Source: Candidatus Coprenecus pullicola
Lineage (GTDB): Bacteria; Bacteroidota; Bacteroidia; Bacteroidales; UBA932
Length of the DNA stretch: 33,973 bases
Reading direction: 5' to 3'
Assembly (NCBI GenBank): GCA_018711925.1
Contig: DVHR01000044.1
Location: 1-33,973 of the forward strand
The stretch's first letter is position 1. Every line of letters starts with the position of its first letter. The notes under the pieces were generated by a model. That model did not search any database. It saw only the letters and a list, made by a program, of their open reading frames with translations, and was not told the origin of the DNA. This document shows positions 1 to 6,625 of the stretch, piece after piece. A program made the translations under genes and the position numbers.

Positions 1-21
1 AGTGGTTGTATTATCTTAAAT

Positions 22-56
22 AAAACAAAAACACCCGACTTTACATTCTTGGGTGC
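22..56 (-). terminator. Probable intrinsic terminator of tRNA-Ser
   Basis: On the minus strand a CACCC/GGGTG stem (51-55 with 32-36) is followed by a T-rich run (complement of the A-rich 22-31). It lies about 50 bases beyond the tRNA 3' end. A larger alternative pairing joins 22-36 with 63-75. Stem and tail are seen; terminator function is inferred. Confidence 0.55.
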
Positions 57-103
57 AAAACTGGGTGTTTGTTTTGCAATCTGCTGATTTTCAGCGTTTG
101 TTG

Positions 104-188
104 CGGAGAGGGAGGGATTCGAACCCCCGGACGCTTTCACGTCAACAGTTTTCAAGACTGCCGTAATCGACCACTCTACCACCTCTCC
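104..188 (-). tRNA. tRNA-Ser (anticodon UGA)
   Basis: An 85-nt cloverleaf reads on the minus strand. The acceptor stem GGAGAGG pairs with CCTCTCC, with discriminator G at 104. The anticodon loop is CTTGAAA, giving anticodon TGA for UCA serine codons. A class II long variable arm (GACG/CGTC) and the T arm GGTTCGAATCC are present. The bases after the discriminator read CAA on the gene strand, so the CCA end is not encoded and must be added by CCA-adding enzyme. The gene follows lspA in the same orientation with a good promoter of its own. Confidence 0.95.
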
Positions 189-225
189 AATCCAATATGC
201 TATATCTATTCTTTCAAAAGGAGCG

Positions 226-257
226 CAAAGATAAGTAAAATTTTCCAACCTGCCAAA
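226..257 (-). promoter_or_regulatory. Promoter of tRNA-Ser (Bacteroidota type)
   Basis: Minus-strand TATCTTTG (226-233) matches the Bacteroidota -7 consensus TAnnTTTG, with TTTG (254-257) 20 bases upstream as the -33 element. The predicted start lies near 219, about 30 nt before the mature tRNA. This is the cleanest promoter in the window and supports the taxonomic placement. Confidence 0.75.
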
Positions 258-317
258 TTACAGTTCATGATTGGCATGATTGACACTGTACTCCATGCGA
301 CAGCAACCGGGAGCGGT

Positions 318-953
318 CTACTTGGAGAGCTCATGCGTCTGGAAATACTTCCACTTGAAGATCAGCAGATACAGGGCACCTACGGTGACACATGAATCGG
401 CGATGTTGAATATCGGACGGAAAAATATCAGCGACTCCCCGCCTTTGAACGGCACCCAGTCCGGCCAGTGAGTGTTTATAATGGGGAAATACAGCATGTC
501 CACGACCTTGCCCAGGAAGAACTTGCCGTACCCGTCCCCGAACGGCACGGCCGAGGCGACATGGGTATAACTGGACGGCTCAAATATCAGACCGTAGAAC
601 ATACAGTCTATCAGGTTGCCCACCGCACCGGTCATGATGGCCGTCAGACCGAGCAGGACCCCGACAGGAGCGTCCTTCTTCAGCAGATGCCTTACATATA
701 CGAAGAGAAGGACGGAGAGTATCAGGCGGAAGGATGTCAGTATATATTTCCCGATATCTCCTCCGAAAGACATTCCGAATGCCATGCCCTCGTTCTCGAT
801 GAACAGTATCTGAAACCAGTTGCCGAGGACAGGTATTGACTCACCGAGCTGCATATTGGTCTTGACCAGGATCTTAGTCACCTGGTCAATCACCAGAAGA
901 ACCACCGCGAGCGCTATTATGAGACCGGCCTTCTTACCCTTGGAAAGCGTCAT
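318..953 (-). CDS. lspA: Lipoprotein signal peptidase (signal peptidase II)
   Basis: LspA is an inner-membrane aspartyl protease that removes signal peptides from prolipoproteins after the lipobox cysteine is diacylated. The 211-aa product has hydrophobic segments near residues 10-26, 70-90, 97-120 and 185-205. The two catalytic aspartates are visible: GNLID (Asp116) and FNIAD (Asp186); Asp23 in IDQVTK and the VVDM block near 150 are also family features. The arginine that usually follows the first catalytic Asp (GNxxDR) is Cys117 here. The protein is longer than the roughly 165-aa proteobacterial enzyme because of an insert between the two Asp motifs, as in other Bacteroidota. Its ATG overlaps the stop of the DksA-like gene (TAATG), so translation is probably coupled. 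Several substrates (lipobox proteins) are encoded nearby. Identity is secure. Confidence 0.96.
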   Translation of the reverse strand: MTLSKGKKAGLIIALAVVLLVIDQVTKILVKTNMQLGESIPVLGNWFQILFIENEGMAFGMSFGGDIGKYILTSFRLILSVLLFVYVRHLLKKDAPVGVLLGLTAIMTGAVGNLIDCMFYGLIFEPSSYTHVASAVPFGDGYGKFFLGKVVDMLYFPIINTHWPDWVPFKGGESLIFFRPIFNIADSCVTVGALYLLIFKWKYFQTHELSK

Positions 954-1363
954 TACTTCTTGGAGTTAAGTTTGGCCTCGACACTCAATGTGGCATGAGG
1001 AACCAGTTTGAGCCTCTCCTTGGGAATCAGTTTTCCGGTCGCACGGCAGATACCGTATGTCTTGTTCTCAATCCTTACAAGAGCTGCCTCCAGCGAGTTG
1101 ATGAACTTGAGCTGTCTCTGAGCCAGCTGTCCCGACTCTTCTTTCGACAGAGCAGAGGCACCTTCTTCCAGAACCTTGAATGTGGGAGAGGTATCCTCAG
1201 TATCATTGCTGGTACTGTGAGTGATCGCAGACCTGAGCTGTTCGTAGTCATCCCTTGCCTTTTCGAGCTTCTTCAGAATGATCTCTTTGAATTCCTGCAG
1301 CTCTTCATCGCTGTAACGTACCTTCTCGAGTACTTCATTCTTGTTTTCGTCAGTGTTGTCCAT
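953..1363 (-). CDS. TraR/DksA family transcription-factor-like protein
   Basis: DksA-like proteins bind in the secondary channel of RNA polymerase and, with ppGpp, tune promoters such as those of rRNA. This 136-aa protein has a long charged helical N-terminal half (about residues 10-95, coiled-coil type) and a C-terminal zinc-finger-like block with YGICRATGKLIP followed by RLKLVPHATLSVEAK. Only one of the four zinc-binding cysteines of a classic finger remains (GIC), so the finger probably does not bind zinc in the usual way; many Bacteroidota homologues share this. It lies in the ileS-guaD-dksA-lspA run, 52 bases after guaD and with a TAATG overlap to lspA. Its own promoter is unclear: only a weak TAATTTTA is seen upstream. 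Family assignment is firm; whether it is a functional DksA is uncertain. Confidence 0.88.
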   Translation of the reverse strand: MDNTDENKNEVLEKVRYSDEELQEFKEIILKKLEKARDDYEQLRSAITHSTSNDTEDTSPTFKVLEEGASALSKEESGQLAQRQLKFINSLEAALVRIENKTYGICRATGKLIPKERLKLVPHATLSVEAKLNSKK

Positions 1364-1415
1364 AGCTGAAAAGTTTTAATATTACTTTGTAAAATTAATC
1401 ATTTTTTGTGAATAA

Positions 1416-1886
1416 TCAATACCTGACCTTGTCCGGATTGGACCTCCACAGCAGGAAAGGCCGCAGCCCTTCCTCCGGGAGAAGCTGAGTGAAAGGCAGT
1501 TTCCTCTCATCAAGCGGCTTGGCGACTTCCACATATATCATGTCGTCGTCAAAGCCGGCAGCCGCAGCGTCATCCCTTCCGGCGGCATAGTACACTCTTG
1601 AGATATGCGCCCAGTAACATGCGGCCAGACACATGGGACACGGCTCGCAGCTGGTATAGAGCTCGCATCCCGAGAGGTCGAACGTACCCAGCACGGCGCA
1701 GGCCCGGCGTATGGCATTGACCTCCGCGTGGGCAGTGGGATCATTGTCCACCGTCACGGTATTGGAGCCCTCGGCCACGACTTTCCCGTCCTTGACAATC
1801 ACCGCACCGAAAGGGCCGCCGTTGCCGGAGGAGGCATTGTCCTCAGCCAGGGATATGGCCCTGCGCATATGGTCATTCGCCGTCAT
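1416..1886 (-). CDS. guaD: Guanine deaminase-type nucleoside deaminase
   Basis: Cytidine-deaminase-fold zinc enzyme, most likely converting guanine to xanthine in purine salvage. I place the start at the ATG that overlaps the ileS stop (TAATG), giving 156 aa, the length I recall for B. subtilis GuaD; an upstream in-frame ATG at 1928 would add 14 residues lying inside ileS and is less likely. Zinc ligands and catalytic Glu are visible: HAE (His53, Glu55) and PCPMC (Cys83, Cys86). The C-terminal block AAGFDDDMIY and the ending near ERKLPF also fit the domain-swapped GuaD group rather than tRNA adenosine deaminase TadA. Expression is probably tied to ileS. The exact substrate (guanine versus another nucleobase) is inferred from family resemblance. 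Confidence 0.88.
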   Translation of the reverse strand: MTANDHMRRAISLAEDNASSGNGGPFGAVIVKDGKVVAEGSNTVTVDNDPTAHAEVNAIRRACAVLGTFDLSGCELYTSCEPCPMCLAACYWAHISRVYYAAGRDDAAAAGFDDDMIYVEVAKPLDERKLPFTQLLPEEGLRPFLLWRSNPDKVRY

Positions 1887-4800
1887 TATCTTTCGAGCCT
1901 CATCCTTATAGTACTGTCCTCCAGCCATTCGATATCAGTCCCTCCGTCCACCGAATCCTGCAGCACGATGTCCTTGGCAAGGGTCTGTGAGGCGATATAA
2001 TCCTTGAAGCCCGCCAGGGCGTCCTCAACCTCAGGCAGTCTCTGGATATACGCGGTTATCTTGTCCGTCACCTCGAAGCCGCTGTCCTTACGCAGGTTCT
2101 GAATCCTGTTTACAAGCTCGCGGGCCACTCCCTCGTTGCGGAGCTCCGGAGTAACGGTGATATCGAGGGCTATGGTCAGCCTGCCTTCTGTAGCCACCAG
2201 TCTTCCGGGCATATCCTCAGAAGACACCTCGTAATCGGACGGCTCCAGAACCACATCTCCCGACGGCAGACGCAGCGTATACGGACTGCCCTCCAGACCG
2301 GCCTGTTCCACCGCAGCGATATCCTGCTGGGACAGCGTACCGAATGACGCCGCTATCTCCTTCATCTGCTTGCCGTAACGCTTGCCGAGAGTCTTGAAAT
2401 TGGGTTTTATCTTCTTGGTGATGAGCCCCGTGGTGTCCTTTATATATTCCACTTCCTTGACATTGACCTCGCCGAGCACGAGATTACGGACCTTCTCAAA
2501 CTGTTCCTCCACCTTGGGGTCCAGTACGGGGATTATCATGCGCGACAGAGGCTGACGGACCTTGATGTTGACCTTGCGGCGCAGGGCCAGCACCATTGAG
2601 GAGGATTTCTGTGCCAGAGCCATACGGGCCTCAAGATCGGAGTCGATACACGAGGTGTCGCACTCGGGCATGGGCATCATGTGTACGGACTCCACGCCAT
2701 GACGGGAAGTACCGGCATTGAGGTCACAGAACAGACGGTCCATGTAGAAAGGCGCTATGGGAGCCGCCAGTACGGCCACAGTCTCCAGAGCGCAGTAAAG
2801 GGTCTGATAAGCGGCCATCTTGTCGGTGTCCATCTTCCCTCCCCAGAAACGCTTACGGTTCAGGCGCACGTACCAGTTGCTGAGGTTGTCGCATACGAAG
2901 TCCTGAATCAGTCTGCCCGCTCCGGTGATATCATAGTCCTCGTAGCAGGCCTTTACGTTCTTTATCAATGTATTGAGCAAAGACATCAGCCAACGGTCTA
3001 TCTCCGGTCTCTCTGCCACGGGCACCAGTGCCATATCCTTGCCGTCGAAACCGTCCACATTGGCATAGAGGGCAAAGAAAGAGTATGTATTGTATAAGGT
3101 ACCGAAGAACTTGCGGCGCACCTCATCCACCCCTGCCTCGTCGAACTTGAGATTGTCCCAGGGCTGGGAATTGGTGAGCATGTACCAGCGCAGGGCATCG
3201 GGTCCGTAGGTATCGAGAGCCTTGAAGGGATCCACTGCATTGCCCAGGCGCTTGCTCATCTTGTTTCCGTCCTTGTCCAGCACCAGTCCGTTGGAAATGA
3301 CTCTCCTGAAAGCCACACTGTCACTTATCATAGTATGTATCGCGTGCAGGGTGAAGAACCATCCCCGGGTCTGGTCCACTCCCTCGGCTATGAAGTCGGC
3401 AGTCTGTCCGAACTCAGGCTTTCCGAGGGCCTGCAGGCCTTCCTGCGCGTAGGGCATCGAGCCCGAATCGAACCACACGTCGATCAGGTCCGTCTCGCGC
3501 ACCATCTTCCTTCCACTATCTGACACCAGATATATCTCATCCACATACGGCCTGTGCAGGTCGATGCGGTCGTAATTCTCTTGTGAGTAATCTCCGGGGA
3601 CAAATCCGGCTGCGGCCAGAGGGTTTGACTGCATGACTCCGGCCCTGACCGCCTTCTCTATCTCCTCATAAAGCTCTGCCACAGAGCCGATGCACTTCTC
3701 CTCGGCCCCGTCCTCTGTCCTCCATACAGGCAGGGGTGTACCCCAGTAGCGGCTGCGGGAGAGATTCCAGTCCTGCAGGTTCTCCAGCCACTTGCCGAAA
3801 CGGCCGCTGCCGGTGGAGGCCGGCTTCCATTCTATAGTCCGGTTGAGCTCGATCAGACGGTCCTGTACCGCAGTCGTGCGGATAAACCATGAATCCAAAG
3901 GATAATACAGCACCGGCTTGTCCGTCCTCCAGCAGTGGGGATAGGAGTGTACGTGCTTCTCTATCTTGAAAGCCTTGTTCTGGCCCTTGAGCATCACGCA
4001 GATATCCACGTCTATAGTCGGAGTGTCGGGCGTGGCGTCAGGGTCATAGGCGTTCTTTACGAATCGTCCTGCAAATTCCCTGTACTGCTCCACATTCACT
4101 CTCTCGCGGACAAACTCAGGGTCGAGATCCTCGATGCGGTACATCTTGCCGTGCCGGTCCACCTGGGCCTGCATCACGCCTGCGGCATCACGCACCATCA
4201 GTGCAGGCACACCGCTCTGACGGGCCACCTTGGCATCATCGGCACCGAAGGTAGGAGCAATGTGGACAATACCGGTAGTTCCCTCGTCGGTAGTCACATA
4301 GTCTCCGGGAATCACACGGAAGGCACCCTCATCGGGACGTATCCACGGAATAAGCTGCTCGTAGCGCATTCCCACCAGATCCGTACCTTTATATTCCCCC
4401 TCGAGCACCTCGAAGGGAACCTTCCCGTTGAAATGGTCATGGACCAATGCCTTTGCGACGATGTACACTCCGGGAAGACCGGTGTAGGGGTTCGATGAGC
4501 GCACCAGGACATAATCTATCGAAGGCCCGACGCAGAGGGCAGTATTGGAAGGCAGAGTCCAGGGAGTGGTGGTCCATGCTATGAAATAAAGGGGATCGTC
4601 ACCTGCCTTCTGGAAAAACGGCTCGGAAACCTCATCGCGGATTACCTTGAACTGGGCTACGGCAGTAGTATCCTTCACGTCGCGGTAGCATCCGGGCTGG
4701 TTGAGCTCGTGGGTACTCAGACCGGTACCCGCTGCAGGCGAGTAGGGCTGGATCGAATAGCCCTTGTACAGCAGTCCCTTCTTGTAAATCTCCTTCAGAA

Positions 4801-5281
4801 GATACCACAGCGTCTCGATATAGCGGTTGTCGTACGTAATATAAGGATTGTCAGTATCCACCCAATAGCCCACACGTTCGGTCAGATTGACCCATTCCTT
4901 TGTATATTTCATGACCTCGCGGCGGCAGATGGAGTTGTACTCCGCCACGGATATCTTCTTGCCGATGTCGTCCTTGGTGATACCCAGGGACTTCTCCACT
5001 CCCAACTCCACGGGCAGACCATGGGTGTCCCATCCGGCCTTGCGGCTGACATGATATCCGGACTGGGTCTTGTAACGGCAGATCACATCCTTAATCGAGC
5101 GGGCCATCACATGATGGATGCCCGGCATACCGTTGGCCGAAGGAGGTCCCTCGAAAAACACATACTCAGGCGCTCCCTCCCTCATCTGAAGAGTCTTGTG
5201 AAATATATCCTGCTTCTTCCAACTGTCCAGAACCTCGGCCGACAGGCCCGTCAGGTCCAATCCTTTATATTCTTTAAACAT
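1886..5281 (-). CDS. ileS: Isoleucyl-tRNA synthetase
   Basis: Charges tRNA-Ile with isoleucine and edits misactivated valine; cytoplasmic class I synthetase. The start is the ATG at 5281 (MFKEYKG, 1131 aa); the frame stays open to a TTG at 5302, but that lies on the -7 promoter box. The HIGH signature is the variant PGIHH (residues about 53-57), KMSKR is intact near residue 673, and the editing domain lies between. The length and variant signature match the long eukaryote-like IleS type usual in Bacteroidota, a type known for natural mupirocin tolerance. It heads the ileS-guaD-dksA-lspA run and has a recognisable promoter. Identity is certain; antibiotic tolerance is inference. Confidence 0.98.
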   Translation of the reverse strand: MFKEYKGLDLTGLSAEVLDSWKKQDIFHKTLQMREGAPEYVFFEGPPSANGMPGIHHVMARSIKDVICRYKTQSGYHVSRKAGWDTHGLPVELGVEKSLGITKDDIGKKISVAEYNSICRREVMKYTKEWVNLTERVGYWVDTDNPYITYDNRYIETLWYLLKEIYKKGLLYKGYSIQPYSPAAGTGLSTHELNQPGCYRDVKDTTAVAQFKVIRDEVSEPFFQKAGDDPLYFIAWTTTPWTLPSNTALCVGPSIDYVLVRSSNPYTGLPGVYIVAKALVHDHFNGKVPFEVLEGEYKGTDLVGMRYEQLIPWIRPDEGAFRVIPGDYVTTDEGTTGIVHIAPTFGADDAKVARQSGVPALMVRDAAGVMQAQVDRHGKMYRIEDLDPEFVRERVNVEQYREFAGRFVKNAYDPDATPDTPTIDVDICVMLKGQNKAFKIEKHVHSYPHCWRTDKPVLYYPLDSWFIRTTAVQDRLIELNRTIEWKPASTGSGRFGKWLENLQDWNLSRSRYWGTPLPVWRTEDGAEEKCIGSVAELYEEIEKAVRAGVMQSNPLAAAGFVPGDYSQENYDRIDLHRPYVDEIYLVSDSGRKMVRETDLIDVWFDSGSMPYAQEGLQALGKPEFGQTADFIAEGVDQTRGWFFTLHAIHTMISDSVAFRRVISNGLVLDKDGNKMSKRLGNAVDPFKALDTYGPDALRWYMLTNSQPWDNLKFDEAGVDEVRRKFFGTLYNTYSFFALYANVDGFDGKDMALVPVAERPEIDRWLMSLLNTLIKNVKACYEDYDITGAGRLIQDFVCDNLSNWYVRLNRKRFWGGKMDTDKMAAYQTLYCALETVAVLAAPIAPFYMDRLFCDLNAGTSRHGVESVHMMPMPECDTSCIDSDLEARMALAQKSSSMVLALRRKVNIKVRQPLSRMIIPVLDPKVEEQFEKVRNLVLGEVNVKEVEYIKDTTGLITKKIKPNFKTLGKRYGKQMKEIAASFGTLSQQDIAAVEQAGLEGSPYTLRLPSGDVVLEPSDYEVSSEDMPGRLVATEGRLTIALDITVTPELRNEGVARELVNRIQNLRKDSGFEVTDKITAYIQRLPEVEDALAGFKDYIASQTLAKDIVLQDSVDGGTDIEWLEDSTIRMRLER

Positions 5282-5299
5282 ATTCTGAATTTTAACGGG

Positions 5300-5333
5300 C
5301 AAAGATATAAAGATTTCGTATTATTCAGACAAA
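5300..5333 (-). promoter_or_regulatory. Promoter of the ileS operon
   Basis: Minus-strand TATCTTTG (5300-5307) fits TAnnTTTG, and TTTG (5330-5333) sits 22 bases upstream, slightly wide for the usual 19-21. The start would fall a few bases before the ileS ATG at 5281, giving a leader of roughly 15 nt. The -33 TTTG is part of the T-run of the terminator next to it. Confidence 0.65.
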
Positions 5334-5364
5334 AAAGCCGGGCCAAATTGACTTGACCCGGCTT
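5331..5364 (-). terminator. Intrinsic terminator of the Ig-like lipoprotein gene
   Basis: A 12-bp stem (AAGCCGGGTCAA with its complement, one G-U pair) spans 5335-5364, followed on the minus strand by six T (complement of 5331-5336). It lies 24 bases after the stop at 5389 and insulates ileS from the gene upstream. Confidence 0.85.
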
Positions 5365-5388
5365 AACTCTCTTCTTTAGTAACAGGCG

Positions 5389-5730
5389 TTACTGGGCAAC
5401 AATCGTCACCTCATTGCTGTTCTGTCCCTGATAGTCGCTGTTCTCCCCCTGATAAGTGGCGTGGAACACATACTCGCCGGCTGTTGTCGTACTGAATGTA
5501 TTGCCAGGATAGCAATTTTCCTGGTTACAGAACGTACATTGTGATGTCACGTCCACATCATCAAGTGTAACTGTGAATGTGACCATATCCTCTCCGTCAG
5601 CGGTTATAGTGGTCTTGTCCGCAGAAAGCCAGAGTCCGGGATGCTCAACTTTACTTTCCTCCTCGCAGCTTGTCAGAAACGGCAGTATGCCCATCACTGC
5701 GGCGAGAATACAGATTATACCTTTTCTCAT
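5389..5730 (-). CDS. Small lipoprotein with one Ig-like domain
   Basis: Function unknown. The start is taken at 5730, giving 113 aa with a clean SPII signal (MRKG, hydrophobic stretch, lipobox LTSC with Cys22); the in-frame upstream ATG at 5814 would add 28 residues spanning the promoter and is rejected. After the cysteine, a single beta-rich domain of about 90 residues follows (SADKTTITADG, then FTVTLDDVDVTS, then TTTAGEYVFHATYQG), resembling bacterial Ig-like modules found on Bacteroidota surface lipoproteins. Three cysteines (QCTFCNQENC) in the middle may form a disulfide. The gene has its own promoter and terminator and diverges from cvpA. The acidic EEE after the cysteine could act in lipoprotein export to the cell surface, which is an inference. 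Confidence 0.75.
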   Translation of the reverse strand: MRKGIICILAAVMGILPFLTSCEEESKVEHPGLWLSADKTTITADGEDMVTFTVTLDDVDVTSQCTFCNQENCYPGNTFSTTTAGEYVFHATYQGENSDYQGQNSNEVTIVAQ

Positions 5731-5757
5731 CTTCAAAACATTTAAATTAACTTTGCG

Positions 5758-5788
5758 CAAAATTAGGTAAAAACCATAAATCTGCAAG
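5758..5788 (-). promoter_or_regulatory. Promoter of the Ig-like lipoprotein gene
   Basis: Minus-strand TAATTTTG (5758-5765) matches TAnnTTTG, with CTTG (5785-5788), one mismatch to TTTG, 19 bases upstream. The resulting leader is about 20 nt before the ATG at 5730. Confidence 0.55.
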
Positions 5789-5838
5789 AAAAATCTCAAT
5801 CTTATCATCCTCATGCCTATAATAAAAGAAAATATTAC

Positions 5839-5846
5839 TAATTTTG
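5839..5846 (+). promoter_or_regulatory. -7 box of cvpA, almost leaderless
   Basis: TAATTTTG fits TAnnTTTG and ends only seven bases before the cvpA ATG at 5853, so the transcript would begin at or just before the start codon. No good -33 TTTG is seen about 20 bases upstream. Confidence 0.4.
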
Positions 5847-5852
5847 CCCATT

Positions 5853-6347
5853 ATGGCTGTTATTGACATTATCATCCTTGTACTGCTCGCACTGGCAGTA
5901 ATAAAGGGACTTAAGGACGGACTGATCCGCCAGATAGGCGGTATAGCGGGACTTTTCATAGGAATCATCCTTGCCGGCAGATTCTCATCACTACTCGCAG
6001 ACTGGCTCGGCCAGTGGGTCAACGCCTCGGAGAATATAGTAAAGATCATAGCATTTATCCTGATAATCATTGCTACATGCCTGTGCATGCACCTGTTGGG
6101 CAAGCTGCTTGAGAAAATCATACAGCTCGCCACCCTCGGATGGGTGAACAGAATCCTGGGCATGGTGCTCTCCATAGCCACGGCCGTACTTCTCATCGGA
6201 GTGCTGCTGTCCCTGATAGAGTATGTCAACGAGACATGGTTCACTCTGATTCCCGCAGACACGCTGGCCGAGGCCAAAAGCGTGCAGATTATAACATCCA
6301 TCACAGACTCCGTATTCCCCTACATCAAGGAACTGTTCAAAATATAG
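5853..6347 (+). CDS. cvpA: CvpA family inner-membrane protein
   Basis: The family is named for a protein needed for colicin V production in E. coli, but it is widespread and its general role is thought to concern envelope homeostasis. The 164-aa product has four hydrophobic segments (about residues 2-20, 27-45, 60-82 and 98-120), the N-terminal DIIILVLLALAVIKGLKDGLI pattern in shortened form (IKGLKDGLIRQIGG) and a short C-terminal tail. I use the ATG at 5853; the frame is open to a TTG at 5844, but that falls in the -7 box. It stands just upstream of the exporter and bacteriocin-like genes, about 100 bases from the next small gene. That position may be chance, since cvpA is a core gene in this group. 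Family call firm, role uncertain. Confidence 0.85.
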   Translation: MAVIDIIILVLLALAVIKGLKDGLIRQIGGIAGLFIGIILAGRFSSLLADWLGQWVNASENIVKIIAFILIIIATCLCMHLLGKLLEKIIQLATLGWVNRILGMVLSIATAVLLIGVLLSLIEYVNETWFTLIPADTLAEAKSVQIITSITDSVFPYIKELFKI

Positions 6348-6448
6348 TACTTTTCAGCCACTTCCGTAAAAACTTTTCCGATTTTGTCAAAAGTGGTAAC
6401 GGGATGTGAAATATTTTTCCATACTTTGCATCAGAAAAAACAAGGATC

Positions 6449-6598
6449 ATGGAAGAAGAGAAGAGTTTGAGGGAGATCACAGGCCGGCTGGCAGAGTCCG
6501 TACTGCCGCCGATGGCATCCGGGAGAATCATCAGGTACAAGATTGCCACAGTCGCAGCGCTTCTGCTGTCCGCACTGCCGTTCACACCTTTTATATAA
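6449..6598 (+). CDS. Small membrane peptide (49 aa), candidate immunity protein
   Basis: Not recognised as a known family. The ATG at 6449 opens a 49-codon frame: an acidic start (MEEEKSLREITG), a charged amphipathic stretch to about residue 31, one hydrophobic helix (ATVAALLLSALPF, about residues 33-45) and a short end. There is no GG site and no lipobox. It lies 27 bases before the exporter ATG and in the same direction, so it is probably cotranscribed with the exporter. A short membrane protein beside a bacteriocin-type exporter suggests an immunity or accessory function, but nothing in the sequence proves it. A TACTTTG at about 6424, one base short of the -7 consensus, may be its promoter. 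It could also be a non-coding leader; codon use looks consistent with its neighbours. Confidence 0.45.
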   Translation: MEEEKSLREITGRLAESVLPPMASGRIIRYKIATVAALLLSALPFTPFI

Positions 6599-6612
6599 TC
6601 AACATACTTTCT

Positions 6613-6617
6613 GGAGG
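6613..6617 (+). promoter_or_regulatory. Shine-Dalgarno-like GGAGG before the exporter gene
   Basis: GGAGG ends eight bases before the ATG at 6626. Bacteroidota seldom use such sequences, so it is unusual here and supports this ATG only weakly. Confidence 0.35.
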
Positions 6618-6625
6618 AGCGGGAT

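Noticed and set aside
5731..5814. N-terminal extension of the Ig-like lipoprotein to an ATG at 5814
   Set aside because: It would bury the SPII signal peptide inside the protein and covers the TAATTTTG promoter box.
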